DNA of 64,000 nt from a virus. The stretch spans positions 1-64,000 of IMG/VR virus record IMGVR_UViG_3300042731_007310, one strand, 5' to 3'. The notes below the pieces were generated by a model. That model made no database searches, was not told the DNA's origin, and saw nothing but the letters and a program-made list of their open reading frames with translations. The position numbers were made by a program, and so were the translations under genes. Below are positions 55,061 to 64,000 of the stretch, piece after piece (within the stretch, counting starts at the first letter, position 1; each line of letters opens with the position of its first letter).

Positions 55061-57442
55061 GTGGCGTTAGAAAAAGTCGGTTTAGGTGGTGTTCTTCAGT
55101 TTGATGAAAAACAAGCCGTTCGCGGTATGGGTAACGCCACACGCGCTTCAAAACTGTTTTCAAAATCATTCAATCAAATCACGAATGTAGCTAGGGCGGT
55201 TGGTCAAGGTATGGGTCAACTAGCCGGTTCAATGCGATCATTCGGTGTTGCCGCGCTTCCGGTGTCCGCTGCTATGGGGTTTGGAACCAAGCAAGCGATA
55301 GACTTCGAAAAGCAAATGTCAGCCGTTCGTGCTATTACTGGTGCGACTTCTGAAGAAATGGCAATGCTTGAAAAAGAAGCGAAGAAACAAGGCGCTACTA
55401 CGGCTTATAGCGCTACACAAGCTGGTGAAGGAATGGAATTCCTTTCACGTGCTGGTTTTTCTGTAAATGAACAAATGGCTGCAATAGGACCTTTATTGAA
55501 TGCGGCTGCGGCTGATGGTATTGGGTTAGGTGAAACGGCTAATATAGTTGCTAACTCTTTACGTTCTATGAATCTTCCAGCTAGTGATGCGGCTAGGGTA
55601 GCTGATGTATTAGCGCTTACTTCAGCAAAAACAAATACGAATATCCTTCAAATGGGTGAAGCTATGCGTTATGCGGCTCCACAAGCGAAGGCTATGAATG
55701 TTGAATTTGAACAGTTATCAGCCGTATTAGGTGCGGCGGCTGACGCTGGTTTACAAGGTTCTATTGGTGGTACTTCATTTACTCAAGCAATGGTAAAACT
55801 TTTGAAGCCAAGTGAAGAAGGAAGTAGGCTTCTACAACAATACAACGTTCAGGTTCATAAAACTGCAACTGGATACACTGATGTAATTGATCTATTTGGA
55901 CAAGTATCTAAGGGAATAAAATCAATAAGCGATCCTTTGGATCAAGCTAGAGCTGTAACAGAACTTTTCGGTGTACGTGGTCAAAAGGCAATAAATGCAG
56001 TTCTAACAGCTATAGAGTCCGGAAAGATGGAAGGTTTAGCTGAACAACTTTATAATGCTGAAGGTTCAGCTAAACGTATGGCTGATATACGTTTAGATAA
56101 TGTAGCTGGTGCTTTTACCCTTTTGAAATCGGCCGCTGAAGGTTTCGCGCTAGAGACTGCCGGATTGTTCTTAGGTCCAATGAAGGAAGGCGTTCAGGGA
56201 TTCACAAATAATCTTTCAAATGTTGTTCTTGTTCTTCAGGAATTGAATAGCGAAGAAGGTCTAACAGATGAAACTTCAAAGAAAGTTGGATCAACAATTG
56301 TTGAAGTAGCAAAGGGGATAAAAGAAGGTATAGACACTGTAATAGAAGCATGGACTACATTTAGAAAATCTGTTACTGATTTCATAGCAAAATTCACTGG
56401 AAGTCAGTCACCAGGTATGATCAAGCAATTTACAAAGATAGCTACTATTGCGCTGGTGGTAGCTGGTGCTATTGCTCCCATACTGTTAGCCGTTGGTGGT
56501 CTAGCGTTCTTTATTTCAACCGCCTTAGTTCCGGTTTTTAGTGTTATCGGATCTGTTGTTGGTGCTGTATTTGGTGGCGTTGTACTTCCTATTTTGGCGG
56601 TTTTAGCTGGTGCTTTTTTGATTATCAGAAGAGACGGTGAGAGTGTAGGGGAAACTTTCACTAGAATATGGGAAGGTATAAAACAAGGTTTTGATTTCGT
56701 AATGGAAACCGCGATAAATCCTTTTATTGCTGGTTTTCAGTACATACCTGATGTGTTTGGTTATGTACAAGAAAAATTTTGGGAATTTGTCGATTCATTG
56801 AGGACAGATTTTTATGATGTTATAAACGCTATAACACAAGCGGCTTCCGCATTGATGCCATTTTTTGAAGTAGTTTGGACTTTCCTAGGAAATATCGTAG
56901 GTACTGCCGTTGCTGGTATGGGGTTAGCATTCACTACGATGTTTGATATTGTAAAATGGGTAGTACGAGAATTGAAATTCTTGGTTGTATCGCTAATAGA
57001 AAGTATAGTAAACTTAGTAAAAAATGTTTCATGGGGTATAGGTAAACTTGGAGAGTTAGCCGGTTTTGACTGGGGTAAAAAAATGGTCGAATTCGGCAAG
57101 GATAAATTTCAAGTTGAATTAGGAACAAAACAACGCGGATTACAACCACCAGAAAAGCCTTCTGAAATATCGAAAAAGATAGGTGAAGAACAAGCTAAGG
57201 CTAAGGGTGATGAAAAAAGTGGAGATATGAAAGCGTTGGCTGATGAATTGGCTAAAGCAACAAAAGACGCACAACCTAAATGTGTTGAAGTAAATAATAA
57301 AATGTCGGTAGATGGTAAGACGCTTGCAAAATCTAGTAGTAGACATAGGATTGAACTTCAAGAACGATCTGGCTTCAAATCTACACCTTGGCAAAGAAGA
57401 TCCGCTGTAGAACATGGCGCAACACCGGTAGGGGGTGCATGA
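55061..57442 (+). CDS. Tail tape measure protein (TP901 type)
   Basis: A 793-aa protein that sets tail length. The conserved region (about residues 80-260, SAVRAITGATSEEMAMLEKE, then ATTAYSATQAGEGMEFLSRA) is the TP901-type core. A hydrophobic stretch with two membrane-like segments lies at about 460-530. The C-terminus is helical and charged. GTG start with CGGAG upstream. At roughly 1.5 angstrom per residue, the tail would be about 120 nm. Confidence 0.9.
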   Translation: MALEKVGLGGVLQFDEKQAVRGMGNATRASKLFSKSFNQITNVARAVGQGMGQLAGSMRSFGVAALPVSAAMGFGTKQAIDFEKQMSAVRAITGATSEEMAMLEKEAKKQGATTAYSATQAGEGMEFLSRAGFSVNEQMAAIGPLLNAAAADGIGLGETANIVANSLRSMNLPASDAARVADVLALTSAKTNTNILQMGEAMRYAAPQAKAMNVEFEQLSAVLGAAADAGLQGSIGGTSFTQAMVKLLKPSEEGSRLLQQYNVQVHKTATGYTDVIDLFGQVSKGIKSISDPLDQARAVTELFGVRGQKAINAVLTAIESGKMEGLAEQLYNAEGSAKRMADIRLDNVAGAFTLLKSAAEGFALETAGLFLGPMKEGVQGFTNNLSNVVLVLQELNSEEGLTDETSKKVGSTIVEVAKGIKEGIDTVIEAWTTFRKSVTDFIAKFTGSQSPGMIKQFTKIATIALVVAGAIAPILLAVGGLAFFISTALVPVFSVIGSVVGAVFGGVVLPILAVLAGAFLIIRRDGESVGETFTRIWEGIKQGFDFVMETAINPFIAGFQYIPDVFGYVQEKFWEFVDSLRTDFYDVINAITQAASALMPFFEVVWTFLGNIVGTAVAGMGLAFTTMFDIVKWVVRELKFLVVSLIESIVNLVKNVSWGIGKLGELAGFDWGKKMVEFGKDKFQVELGTKQRGLQPPEKPSEISKKIGEEQAKAKGDEKSGDMKALADELAKATKDAQPKCVEVNNKMSVDGKTLAKSSSRHRIELQERSGFKSTPWQRRSAVEHGATPVGGA

Positions 57443-58257
57443 TGGTATCACCGCTTTTAGAAGTCGGAGCTTCATTAGCGTCGCAACTTATTCCAAACAT
57501 GAAGGTTTGGCGATTATCTAATTTAGATTCAAGTGAAGTACTTGAAGGTCAATTTGAAGCTGAAGGATTATCTGAAGAAGTAAGTACGTCATGGGCTCAA
57601 TTTACGTCTTTGAATAGACAGAATCCAATACTTCAATTTGTACATGGAAACGCTGATACATTATCCTTTACTGGTAGGCTATTTAGAAACAATGCATTAG
57701 ACACAAACCCAAAAGAAAAATTAGATAAGTTGAAATCGTGGGCTAGGATAGACACTAGTGTTAGAAGACCACCTATTCTACAATTTTCGGTTGGTGATGG
57801 TCATGTATCGGTCAATTGTGTAATTGTTGGATTGTCAATTAAATATTCTAGACCTGATTTTTTTGGTGGATTGAGAGATGTTACCTTTGATGTTTCTCTT
57901 CTTCAATTTTCAACATTCAGTTTAGATGATGAAGAACAAACAGATACCAGATATGCGCGCGCTAGCGAGCGCGACTACTATGAAATGTTAGCTTATAAAG
58001 AGTATGGAAATCCTATTTTGGGTGATATCATAAGAAAAGACCATCCCGATAAACAAAGACTTCAACCTGGTGATATAGTGAAACTTCCGTCAATAGAAGG
58101 GATACGCGAAAAAGAAGTCACTCAAACTTCAACTACTTTGAAAACAGCTTTCGGAAAAAGAGATACAGCGCAAAAACGTTTACGATTATCGTTTTTTGAT
58201 AAACGATCAAAAAGTTATGTTTCTCATTTATTGCAAGCGCAAACAACCCCGGTGTAA
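57439..58257 (+). CDS. LysM baseplate or tail-tube initiator protein (gp53/CIS tube-type)
   Basis: A 272-aa protein. The N-terminal and central part (about 20-165) is beta-rich. A LysM domain at about 180-222 (DYYEMLAYKEYGNPILGDII, then LQPGDIVKLPSIEG) is typical of tape-adjacent baseplate proteins. ATGA overlap with the tape measure stop. It connects tube and hub. Confidence 0.85.
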   Translation: MMVSPLLEVGASLASQLIPNMKVWRLSNLDSSEVLEGQFEAEGLSEEVSTSWAQFTSLNRQNPILQFVHGNADTLSFTGRLFRNNALDTNPKEKLDKLKSWARIDTSVRRPPILQFSVGDGHVSVNCVIVGLSIKYSRPDFFGGLRDVTFDVSLLQFSTFSLDDEEQTDTRYARASERDYYEMLAYKEYGNPILGDIIRKDHPDKQRLQPGDIVKLPSIEGIREKEVTQTSTTLKTAFGKRDTAQKRLRLSFFDKRSKSYVSHLLQAQTTPV

Positions 58258-58259
58258 AA

Positions 58260-59555
58260 ATGGTTATAGGAATTTCCACGGTAGACAATCCATTTTCTAA
58301 TGACGTTGGGTTCAATGCGCCTAATTTTATGTTGAAAATTCAAGGTGCAAATGTACCGATCGGAATACGTCGATTGATCAGTAAAATAGAGTATGAATCT
58401 TCTGATGGTATGGCTGATATGATGCGGATAACCTTTGTTGATCCGGGTCTTATACCACCAAAAGGATTGAATGCTATTGGTCCTATAGGTGGATTTGGTG
58501 GTTTGGGCGGTGGAAGTGGTAGTTCTGTATCGTTGAGAGATACAAAAATAATACAACCTGGAAATGAAATAAGTTTATGGTTAGGATATGGAACACAATT
58601 AAAACACGTTGGTAGAACTATTATTAGAAAAATAAGGCCTAGATATCCACGTGAAGAAATACCAAGTCTTGAGGTAATAGGGTATACAAAAGATTCTGTT
58701 ATGATGGATCACGCCCCTGAAAAATCGAAGAAGAAAAAGGGAAAAGGTGGAAGAATATTCAAACAAACTACGTTCGCTAATGCAGTTAGAGAAAGAGCAC
58801 AAGATTATAATTTTTCATTAGATGTAGATGATACTTCTGATTCACCACACAACTTCATTCAAAAAGTTGGTTTGACAGATTATGACTTTATAAATGGTTT
58901 AGCAAATCTAACGGGTTATTATTTTTGGGTTGATGGTGATTCAAGTGGAAAATGGACGCTTCATTTCAAAAATCCAGAAACATTATCTAGAGATGTTTTA
59001 CAAGATAAAATATATACATTTATTTATGATAGAAGTGACTATAGTTCTTTACTGGAATTCGAGCCTGAATTAGCTATTCAAGGGGCAACAACCAAACTTC
59101 AAGCTAAAGTAAAGGATCCTAAAACCGGAAAGGTTTTGGATGCCGACTTTGAAGAAGAAAACGATCAATCGCCTGATATTACCGTTGAAGCCGGAACCGA
59201 TATACGGGCTTCAAGAAATGAACTCGAAGGTAATCATACTACGGCAAGCGATATAAAGATATTTATAGATGATTATAGTTTTGAAGTAAGGTCAAATAGG
59301 CGTTTTAAAACTGAAGCTGAATTGATTGCATGGGCTAAACAATGGTTTCGAAGAAACAGAGAGAACTTTGTTTTGTCCAGTGGAACCATAATAGGTGTAG
59401 AATCTGTTATGGCAAGGCAAATACATAAACTATCTGGGTTAGGCGCTGGTTTGAATGGAGAATATTTTTTTAGCAATGTAACTCATACAATGGACAAAGA
59501 AGGCGGTTATGAAATTGAGTGTAATATGAGAAAGGTGGTTCCGAGTTTAGCATGA
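58260..59555 (+). CDS. Baseplate hub protein (phage late control D family)
   Basis: A 431-aa hub protein. The centre has the gpD-like pattern FKQTTFANAVRERAQDYNFS (about 160-180), QKVGLTDYDFINGLANLTGY and the C-terminal SGTIIGVESVMARQIHKLSG. It forms the trimer that holds the spike encoded next. Overlaps the spike gene by ATGA. Confidence 0.85.
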   Translation: MVIGISTVDNPFSNDVGFNAPNFMLKIQGANVPIGIRRLISKIEYESSDGMADMMRITFVDPGLIPPKGLNAIGPIGGFGGLGGGSGSSVSLRDTKIIQPGNEISLWLGYGTQLKHVGRTIIRKIRPRYPREEIPSLEVIGYTKDSVMMDHAPEKSKKKKGKGGRIFKQTTFANAVRERAQDYNFSLDVDDTSDSPHNFIQKVGLTDYDFINGLANLTGYYFWVDGDSSGKWTLHFKNPETLSRDVLQDKIYTFIYDRSDYSSLLEFEPELAIQGATTKLQAKVKDPKTGKVLDADFEEENDQSPDITVEAGTDIRASRNELEGNHTTASDIKIFIDDYSFEVRSNRRFKTEAELIAWAKQWFRRNRENFVLSSGTIIGVESVMARQIHKLSGLGAGLNGEYFFSNVTHTMDKEGGYEIECNMRKVVPSLA

Positions 59556-60406
59556 TAAATACAGCTACATATTACGCTACTGTGACATTCAATGAAGATC
59601 CTGATAAGTTAGGAAGGATCCGTGTTGCGTGTGTTGGTTTATTAGGTGATGAAGAGACAGAAATACCTATAGACATTGAGCCCGTTCATGACTGGGGGTG
59701 GTTCTACATTCCGGATATAGGTGAAATAGTCGAAATAGAAGTGACTGAAGGTTCTTCTGAAGACGAGCAACACGGACAAATGTCAATAGACAATTTAGAC
59801 ATAAAGTGGCGTTCAGCGCGCGCTTACGGAAATGAAGAAGGTGACACACCAACACCCATCAATGAAGATTTCACGTCAACCAATTATGGAAAAAGACGCG
59901 GGTTCGCTACTCCTATGGGTCACGTGTTTTTGTTTGATGACAAAGAAGGTTCAGAACAAGTTTCTTTGAAGTGGCAAAATAAGGCTGGTGAAAACTGTTT
60001 TTTCGCAATGGATAAAGATGGTTCGATAGTCATGAGTAACAAGACTGGAACCACTTTATTTTTCAATGCTAAAGACGGTCAAATGTCGATTATCGATCAA
60101 CACGGAAACGTTTTTTCATCCGATAGCACTGGATTGAAATTGATTGACGCTAGCGGAAATTCTGTAGAGTTGAAGAGTGGCGCTATAATCGTGTTGGGTC
60201 AAAGTGGTGTAACCATCAGTTGTAAAGACGCTGTTATTGACGCTGGAAATGTTGAAATAACAGGTAATGTTGAAGCGGCTGTATTGGGAACTACGTTTCT
60301 TCCGCTCCTAAACGCACATGTACATCCAACTGGTGTAGGTCCGAGTGGAACGCCTACACCACCGTTTGCACCTACAATTCTTTCAACCAAGGTAAAGGTG
60401 GGTTGA
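59552..60406 (+). CDS. Baseplate spike protein (gpV/gp5-like)
   Basis: A 284-aa protein. The N-terminal OB-like domain is at about 1-80 (VTFNEDPDKLGRIRVACVGL). The C-terminal half is a beta-helix (about 150-245) with short repeating strands such as GTTLFFNAKDGQMSIIDQHG. The end (LLNAHVHPTGVGPSGTPTPP) resembles the tail of gp5-type spikes. It pierces the outer envelope. Confidence 0.85.
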   Translation: MINTATYYATVTFNEDPDKLGRIRVACVGLLGDEETEIPIDIEPVHDWGWFYIPDIGEIVEIEVTEGSSEDEQHGQMSIDNLDIKWRSARAYGNEEGDTPTPINEDFTSTNYGKRRGFATPMGHVFLFDDKEGSEQVSLKWQNKAGENCFFAMDKDGSIVMSNKTGTTLFFNAKDGQMSIIDQHGNVFSSDSTGLKLIDASGNSVELKSGAIIVLGQSGVTISCKDAVIDAGNVEITGNVEAAVLGTTFLPLLNAHVHPTGVGPSGTPTPPFAPTILSTKVKVG

Positions 60407-60407
60407 T

Positions 60408-60761
60408 ATGTCAAAATGTAACTTTCAAGCGCCACCTTCTATAAGCCTTCCAGTGCCATTTCCACCAGGTGTTCCGGTAATCCCTGCCGTTCCAGCGGTT
60501 CCGATACTTGCGAGCCTTTCAAGTGTCAATATACCCGTTCCAACGCCACCAACGCCATCACTTCCAGTGCCATTTCCACCAGGTGTTCCGGTAATCCCCG
60601 GATTGCCTTCTACACCTACCTTATTTGTTATGCCTACAGGTGTAAATATACAGGTTGGACAACCACCTTCACTTACATTGCCAGTTCCATTCCCACCTGG
60701 TATACCGGTGTTACCGGCTTTACCAAGTGTACCTACAACGCCACCTTGTCCATTAGATTAG
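60408..60761 (+). CDS. Proline-rich protein with three repeats
   Basis: A 117-aa protein with about one-third proline and three copies of SLPVPFPPGVPVIPxxP, roughly 40 residues apart. Two copies are nearly identical at DNA level (60447 and 60563). It has only two cysteines and no helix. The position between spike and gp25 genes suggests a spike-tip or baseplate accessory. The repeat could form an extended polyproline rod. Confidence 0.65.
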   Translation: MSKCNFQAPPSISLPVPFPPGVPVIPAVPAVPILASLSSVNIPVPTPPTPSLPVPFPPGVPVIPGLPSTPTLFVMPTGVNIQVGQPPSLTLPVPFPPGIPVLPALPSVPTTPPCPLD

Positions 60762-60768
60762 GTGAATC

Positions 60769-61053
60769 ATGTCTTTGGATAAATCAGGATTACAATCAGC
60801 TCTAGAAACAGTTTTCAGTGATGTTTCTTCGGAATCTACAGCGGCCACCAAAGCGGCTGCAATGGCAGATCTAATTGATGCATACGTAAAAACCGCGTTG
60901 GTGAATTGTAGTATTCCAGCGGGTTCAGTTATCATTAGCGTTTCTGGTGGTAGTGGTGCCCCCGCTGTAGGTGTTCCAAATCCAACACCGATAAGTTTGA
61001 CAGGTGATCCTAATGCAGCACCAGGATCGGATAATGAAGGGGGGTTATCATAA
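60769..61053 (+). CDS. Small baseplate-region protein
   Basis: A 94-aa protein. The helical N-terminal half (SALETVFSDVSSESTAATKA) is followed by a Gly/Pro-rich tail (GGSGAPAVGVPNPTPISLTG). It occupies the slot of small unnamed proteins often found before gp25. Its stop overlaps the next ATG. Confidence 0.6.
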   Translation: MSLDKSGLQSALETVFSDVSSESTAATKAAAMADLIDAYVKTALVNCSIPAGSVIISVSGGSGAPAVGVPNPTPISLTGDPNAAPGSDNEGGLS

Positions 61054-61463
61054 TGGCTACTGGTTTAGCTCTCCCTGTAGGTGTTGACAATCAAGGTGGC
61101 GCAAAGATTGTTAGTGGTGATGAGAACGACAGCAAAATAATTCGCTGTGCGTTAGGTGATGACGATAATGAAAACGCTTTTCAGCAAAATATAGGTTTAG
61201 GCGTTGGATCAATATTTGGAGTTTCAGACGAATTAATTAGATCGAAAATTCTAAGAAGACTAAACGAAGTATTCAGAAGGTTTCAAGCTCAAAAAAGATT
61301 CATATTGAGACCAAATACGATAAAATGGGTTAGAGATGAAAATCAAAGTCAAGAATTAACGTTAGAATTTCGCTATGTGAGCATAGAAAGCGATGAAGAA
61401 AAATTGTTTCGACAAAACTTTGATTCTTCAAGTGGATCACTAACAGGTAATACGGGTGGATAA
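61053..61463 (+). CDS. Baseplate wedge protein (gp25-like)
   Basis: A 136-aa protein. The conserved core (about 60-110, VSDELIRSKILRRLNEVFRR, then RFILRPNTIKWVRDE and LTLEFRYVSI) matches the gp25/GPW domain. It initiates sheath polymerisation at the baseplate. Directly before baseplate J. Confidence 0.85.
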   Translation: MATGLALPVGVDNQGGAKIVSGDENDSKIIRCALGDDDNENAFQQNIGLGVGSIFGVSDELIRSKILRRLNEVFRRFQAQKRFILRPNTIKWVRDENQSQELTLEFRYVSIESDEEKLFRQNFDSSSGSLTGNTGG

Positions 61464-61465
61464 TC

Positions 61466-63637
61466 ATGCCTTCAAGAGAAATAATAGTACCATCATTTGA
61501 TTTTAGCGCTTTCTATTATCCGCAAATATTAGAAGCACTGATTATTAGAAAAAGAATCGATGTTCCGGAACTAACCGATGAAAGTGATTTTGAACCATTT
61601 ATCCAATTACTTCGATCGTTTGCGCTAGTTGGTCATCTAAATAACGTTTTATTAGATATGGTAGCGAACGAAAATACGCTTCCCACTTCTAGTCTCGTTC
61701 AGACCGTTAGAGATATGCTTAATTTGATAGACTACAAATTGGCTTCAGCTTCACCAGCTACTACGGAATTGGTATATGAACTAAGTAAAGTTTTTACTTC
61801 AAGTTTTCAGATCGTTTCTGAAAATGCACAAGCGGCAACAGAGATAGAAGGTGATAATCCTGTTATCTATTTTGAATCACTTTTAGGAATCACAATAGAT
61901 AGAACGGATCAATTTACTTCTGTTCAATCTGTTGACGGTGGAACGTTTAGCGATCACACAACGCAAGCAAATTCAGGATCAAATTTCACACCTTGGCCTA
62001 GTCCGGTAACTGGTGATGCATTGTATTTTGGTCATTCAAGCGTAATGTGGGATAAGTTGAATATAGACGTTGTAACAGCAATGTCTAATATCGTTGGTAT
62101 TTGGGAATACTACGAAAATGATCTTTATGACATTCAACCAACTTCTGTTACTGATATAGGTGGTGGTAATCTAGAATTTGATTTGACTAGTCTATTAGGC
62201 ACAAGCGATAGACGTGGTACTGTTGTAAGGGTTTCATTGAATGAAACTGGCGTTTATGAAGATGTAACATCAACTTGGAGCGGTAGTAAAAACATAGCTA
62301 CTACTGGATTATTAGGTCAAACAAGTCCCTCAACAGATGAAGAAGATTATACGATAGGATCTGAATGGACTGAATTTGCTTTGGAATCACAACTTAGTTT
62401 CAGTGACGGAACGGCAGATTTGATTCAGGACGGTGATGTAGAATTTGTATTACCGCAAAACGAATTGAACAACTGGCAAAAAACAGAAATAAATTCAATA
62501 GAAGCCTTTTGGATTAGGTACAGAATCATAACTGTTAGTGGTCCTTCTTCGCCTACCTTGAATAGGTGTAGAATGGATACCGGAAAACAGTATGCTATAT
62601 CAGACGTTGTTCAAGGAAGAACGGTTAGTGATGATCCACTTGGTTCTTCAAATGGCGCGCAAAATCAATCGTTCGAAACTACACGCGATTATTTTATAGA
62701 TGGTAGCGAAACAGTAACGATAGATTCTGAAGAATGGACGCGAGTTGACAATTTTCTATCTTCAGGTCCACAAGATAAGCACTATATTTTAAAATTAGGG
62801 GATAATGATCGAGCAACTATTAGAACCGGTGATGGTGTAAATGGTAGAATACCATCAATCGGTCAAGGAAATATTTCTATAGAGTATAGATATAATGCTG
62901 AAGAAGACGGAAACGTAGGCGCAAACACCGTAACGGTAGACAAAACAGGTTTGACGTATGTGAATTCTATATTCAATCCACGTCAAGCTGGTGGGTGGGC
63001 TCAAGCTGAAGGTGCAACCGATGAAAGCCTAGAAAGAGCAAAGCTAACAGGTCCGGCTAGTCTGAGAGTAAAAGAAGTTGCATTGAATGGTGATGACGCG
63101 ATTGTTTTGACACAATCGTTTGTTGCGTCTGATGGTTCTTCGCCATTCAGTAGAGCAACATTTATAGAAGAAGGTTTTGGAGAAAAAACTTTAGAATTGA
63201 TAGTGGTTGGATCTGGTGGTGTTATTCCTACCGGAAATCAACTTGAAGAATTGGCATTGTATTTCAATGGAGACAAATTTGCTAATCCACAGATTCCAAA
63301 AAGATATGTAGCAAACAACGAAGTTGTTCCAGTTGCCTTTGAACCTAAAACGATAGATGTAACCGCTGTAGTTACCGCACCTGAAGGCGTTACAGCACAA
63401 GCTATAATAAACGGTCTAAACCAGGTTGTTCAACCTGAAGCATTGAAGAGTGACGGTGTTACATATGAATGGAGTTTTGGTGATAGCGTTCCGGTTTCTA
63501 GGCTTATACACGAAATATTTAGTGTAGATGATAGAATAGAAGACGTTGATATATCGGTTCCGTCTTCTGATGTAGCGCTAGGAATAAGAGAGTTACCGGT
63601 ATCTGGTACGTTTTCGATAACGATTCAGGAATCATAA
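61466..63637 (+). CDS. Baseplate J-like wedge protein
   Basis: A 723-aa wedge protein. The N-terminus (about 1-110) is the conserved helical part (PQILEALIIRKRIDVPELTD). The centre has large Ig-like inserts, and the C-terminal part (about 440-700, DNDRATIRTGDGVNGRIPSI, then ATDESLERAKLTGPASLRVK) is the J core. Longer than the smallest J proteins because of the inserts. Confidence 0.88.
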   Translation: MPSREIIVPSFDFSAFYYPQILEALIIRKRIDVPELTDESDFEPFIQLLRSFALVGHLNNVLLDMVANENTLPTSSLVQTVRDMLNLIDYKLASASPATTELVYELSKVFTSSFQIVSENAQAATEIEGDNPVIYFESLLGITIDRTDQFTSVQSVDGGTFSDHTTQANSGSNFTPWPSPVTGDALYFGHSSVMWDKLNIDVVTAMSNIVGIWEYYENDLYDIQPTSVTDIGGGNLEFDLTSLLGTSDRRGTVVRVSLNETGVYEDVTSTWSGSKNIATTGLLGQTSPSTDEEDYTIGSEWTEFALESQLSFSDGTADLIQDGDVEFVLPQNELNNWQKTEINSIEAFWIRYRIITVSGPSSPTLNRCRMDTGKQYAISDVVQGRTVSDDPLGSSNGAQNQSFETTRDYFIDGSETVTIDSEEWTRVDNFLSSGPQDKHYILKLGDNDRATIRTGDGVNGRIPSIGQGNISIEYRYNAEEDGNVGANTVTVDKTGLTYVNSIFNPRQAGGWAQAEGATDESLERAKLTGPASLRVKEVALNGDDAIVLTQSFVASDGSSPFSRATFIEEGFGEKTLELIVVGSGGVIPTGNQLEELALYFNGDKFANPQIPKRYVANNEVVPVAFEPKTIDVTAVVTAPEGVTAQAIINGLNQVVQPEALKSDGVTYEWSFGDSVPVSRLIHEIFSVDDRIEDVDISVPSSDVALGIRELPVSGTFSITIQES

Positions 63638-63640
63638 AAA

Positions 63641-64000
63641 ATGGCCTTATATGAAAGAACAATTGATGATAGCGTAAGCGTTTACGATGCTATTACACAA
63701 GAACGTATTATAGCTGATTCTGTATCGGTCAATGACTCTATCATTGCGCAAAAAATAGAAACTCTAGAAATATCCAATGCTCGCGTTTTGACACCAACAA
63801 AAGTAAGAATAGATTTTTCGGCACCAGCGGTTATTAATTCAGCCTTGCAAGATCCGAATAGTTACACGTTCAATGCTGTTTCGGCTGGTGCGATTGATGT
63901 TATACCTCAATCCGTAGATTTGCCACCAGGTCAAACAAATCCTTCTTTCGTTGAAGTCAACGTCACAGAACATACTGATGGATCAATTTATTCTGTAGAA
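63641..64000 (+). CDS. Tail protein opening with the 20-residue fibre repeat (3' end outside the window)
   Basis: The first 120 codons of a gene that runs off the window. Residues 5-36 (RTIDDSVSVYDAITQERIIA, then DSVSVNDSI) are about one and a half copies of the fibre repeat at 44100-46905. After residue 40 comes an Ig-like domain (VRIDFSAPAVINSALQDPNS, then YTFNAVSAGAIDVI). Probably a tail fibre or baseplate appendage. Confidence 0.7.
   Translation, partial: MALYERTIDDSVSVYDAITQERIIADSVSVNDSIIAQKIETLEISNARVLTPTKVRIDFSAPAVINSALQDPNSYTFNAVSAGAIDVIPQSVDLPPGQTNPSFVEVNVTEHTDGSIYSVE

Overview
The window is a contiguous piece of a tailed double-stranded DNA phage (or prophage) genome with a contractile tail, so a myovirus. 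Every gene I accept reads left to right. The DNA is AT-rich, genes are packed with ATGA, TAATG and TGATG overlaps, and no integrase, tRNA or rRNA was seen. The host cannot be named from sequence. Two adjacent proteins with lipoprotein-type signal peptides suggest a diderm (Gram-negative-like or spirochaete) host, but this is only inference.

Left part (1-27.4 kb) is accessory and metabolic. At 0.2-6 kb there is a run of small proteins that share one short N-terminal module (M-K/N-L-x-D-L-R-x-K-A-x-x-G-I) fused to different zinc-binding or basic bodies. A phage sigma-70-type factor (2140-3081) sits among them. At 3.6-5.1 kb and 14.2 kb are near-identical sigma-70-like promoters with a conserved spacer. 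A gene-free stretch (about 5988-7306) carries large inverted repeats that recur in later intergenic gaps. At 7.3-15.5 kb are many small genes that look like a shuffled set of a few recurring domains, plus tiny single-membrane-segment proteins. At 15.6-21 kb there is nucleotide and polyamine metabolism: thymidylate kinase, ThyX, an orphan C-terminal piece of a B12-dependent ribonucleotide reductase, and an AdoMet-decarboxylase-like protein. The same stretch carries a lipoprotein and a lipoprotein with an HExxH motif. At 21-27.4 kb are HTH proteins, two more HExxH membrane proteins, a probable small terminase, an N-acetylmuramoyl-L-alanine amidase and a DUF7227-like protein.

Right part (27.4-64 kb) is the virion module in the usual order: small virion proteins, large terminase, portal, Mu-F-like head protein, XkdF-like protease, scaffold-like protein, major capsid protein and accessory head proteins. 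Next come a methyltransferase-glycosyltransferase-TPR fusion, virion proteins and a 1636-residue fibre-like protein with about 45 copies of a 20-residue repeat. These are followed by connector and neck proteins, tail sheath, tail tube, a tail assembly chaperone with a clear -1 frameshift site, tape measure, LysM baseplate protein, gpD-like hub, spike, a proline-rich repeat protein, gp25-like protein and baseplate J. The window ends inside a gene that starts with the same 20-residue repeat as the fibre.

Most notable observations: the shared N-terminal module family and its amber-interrupted member; a shared C-terminal W-N/K-G tail on three head-module proteins; the repeated promoter and operator element; the large hairpin family; the orphan NrdJ C-terminal piece; the thymidylate kinase without its P-loop lysine; and the three-domain modifying enzyme between head and tail genes. 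All functional calls come from reading the sequence; no database search was run.
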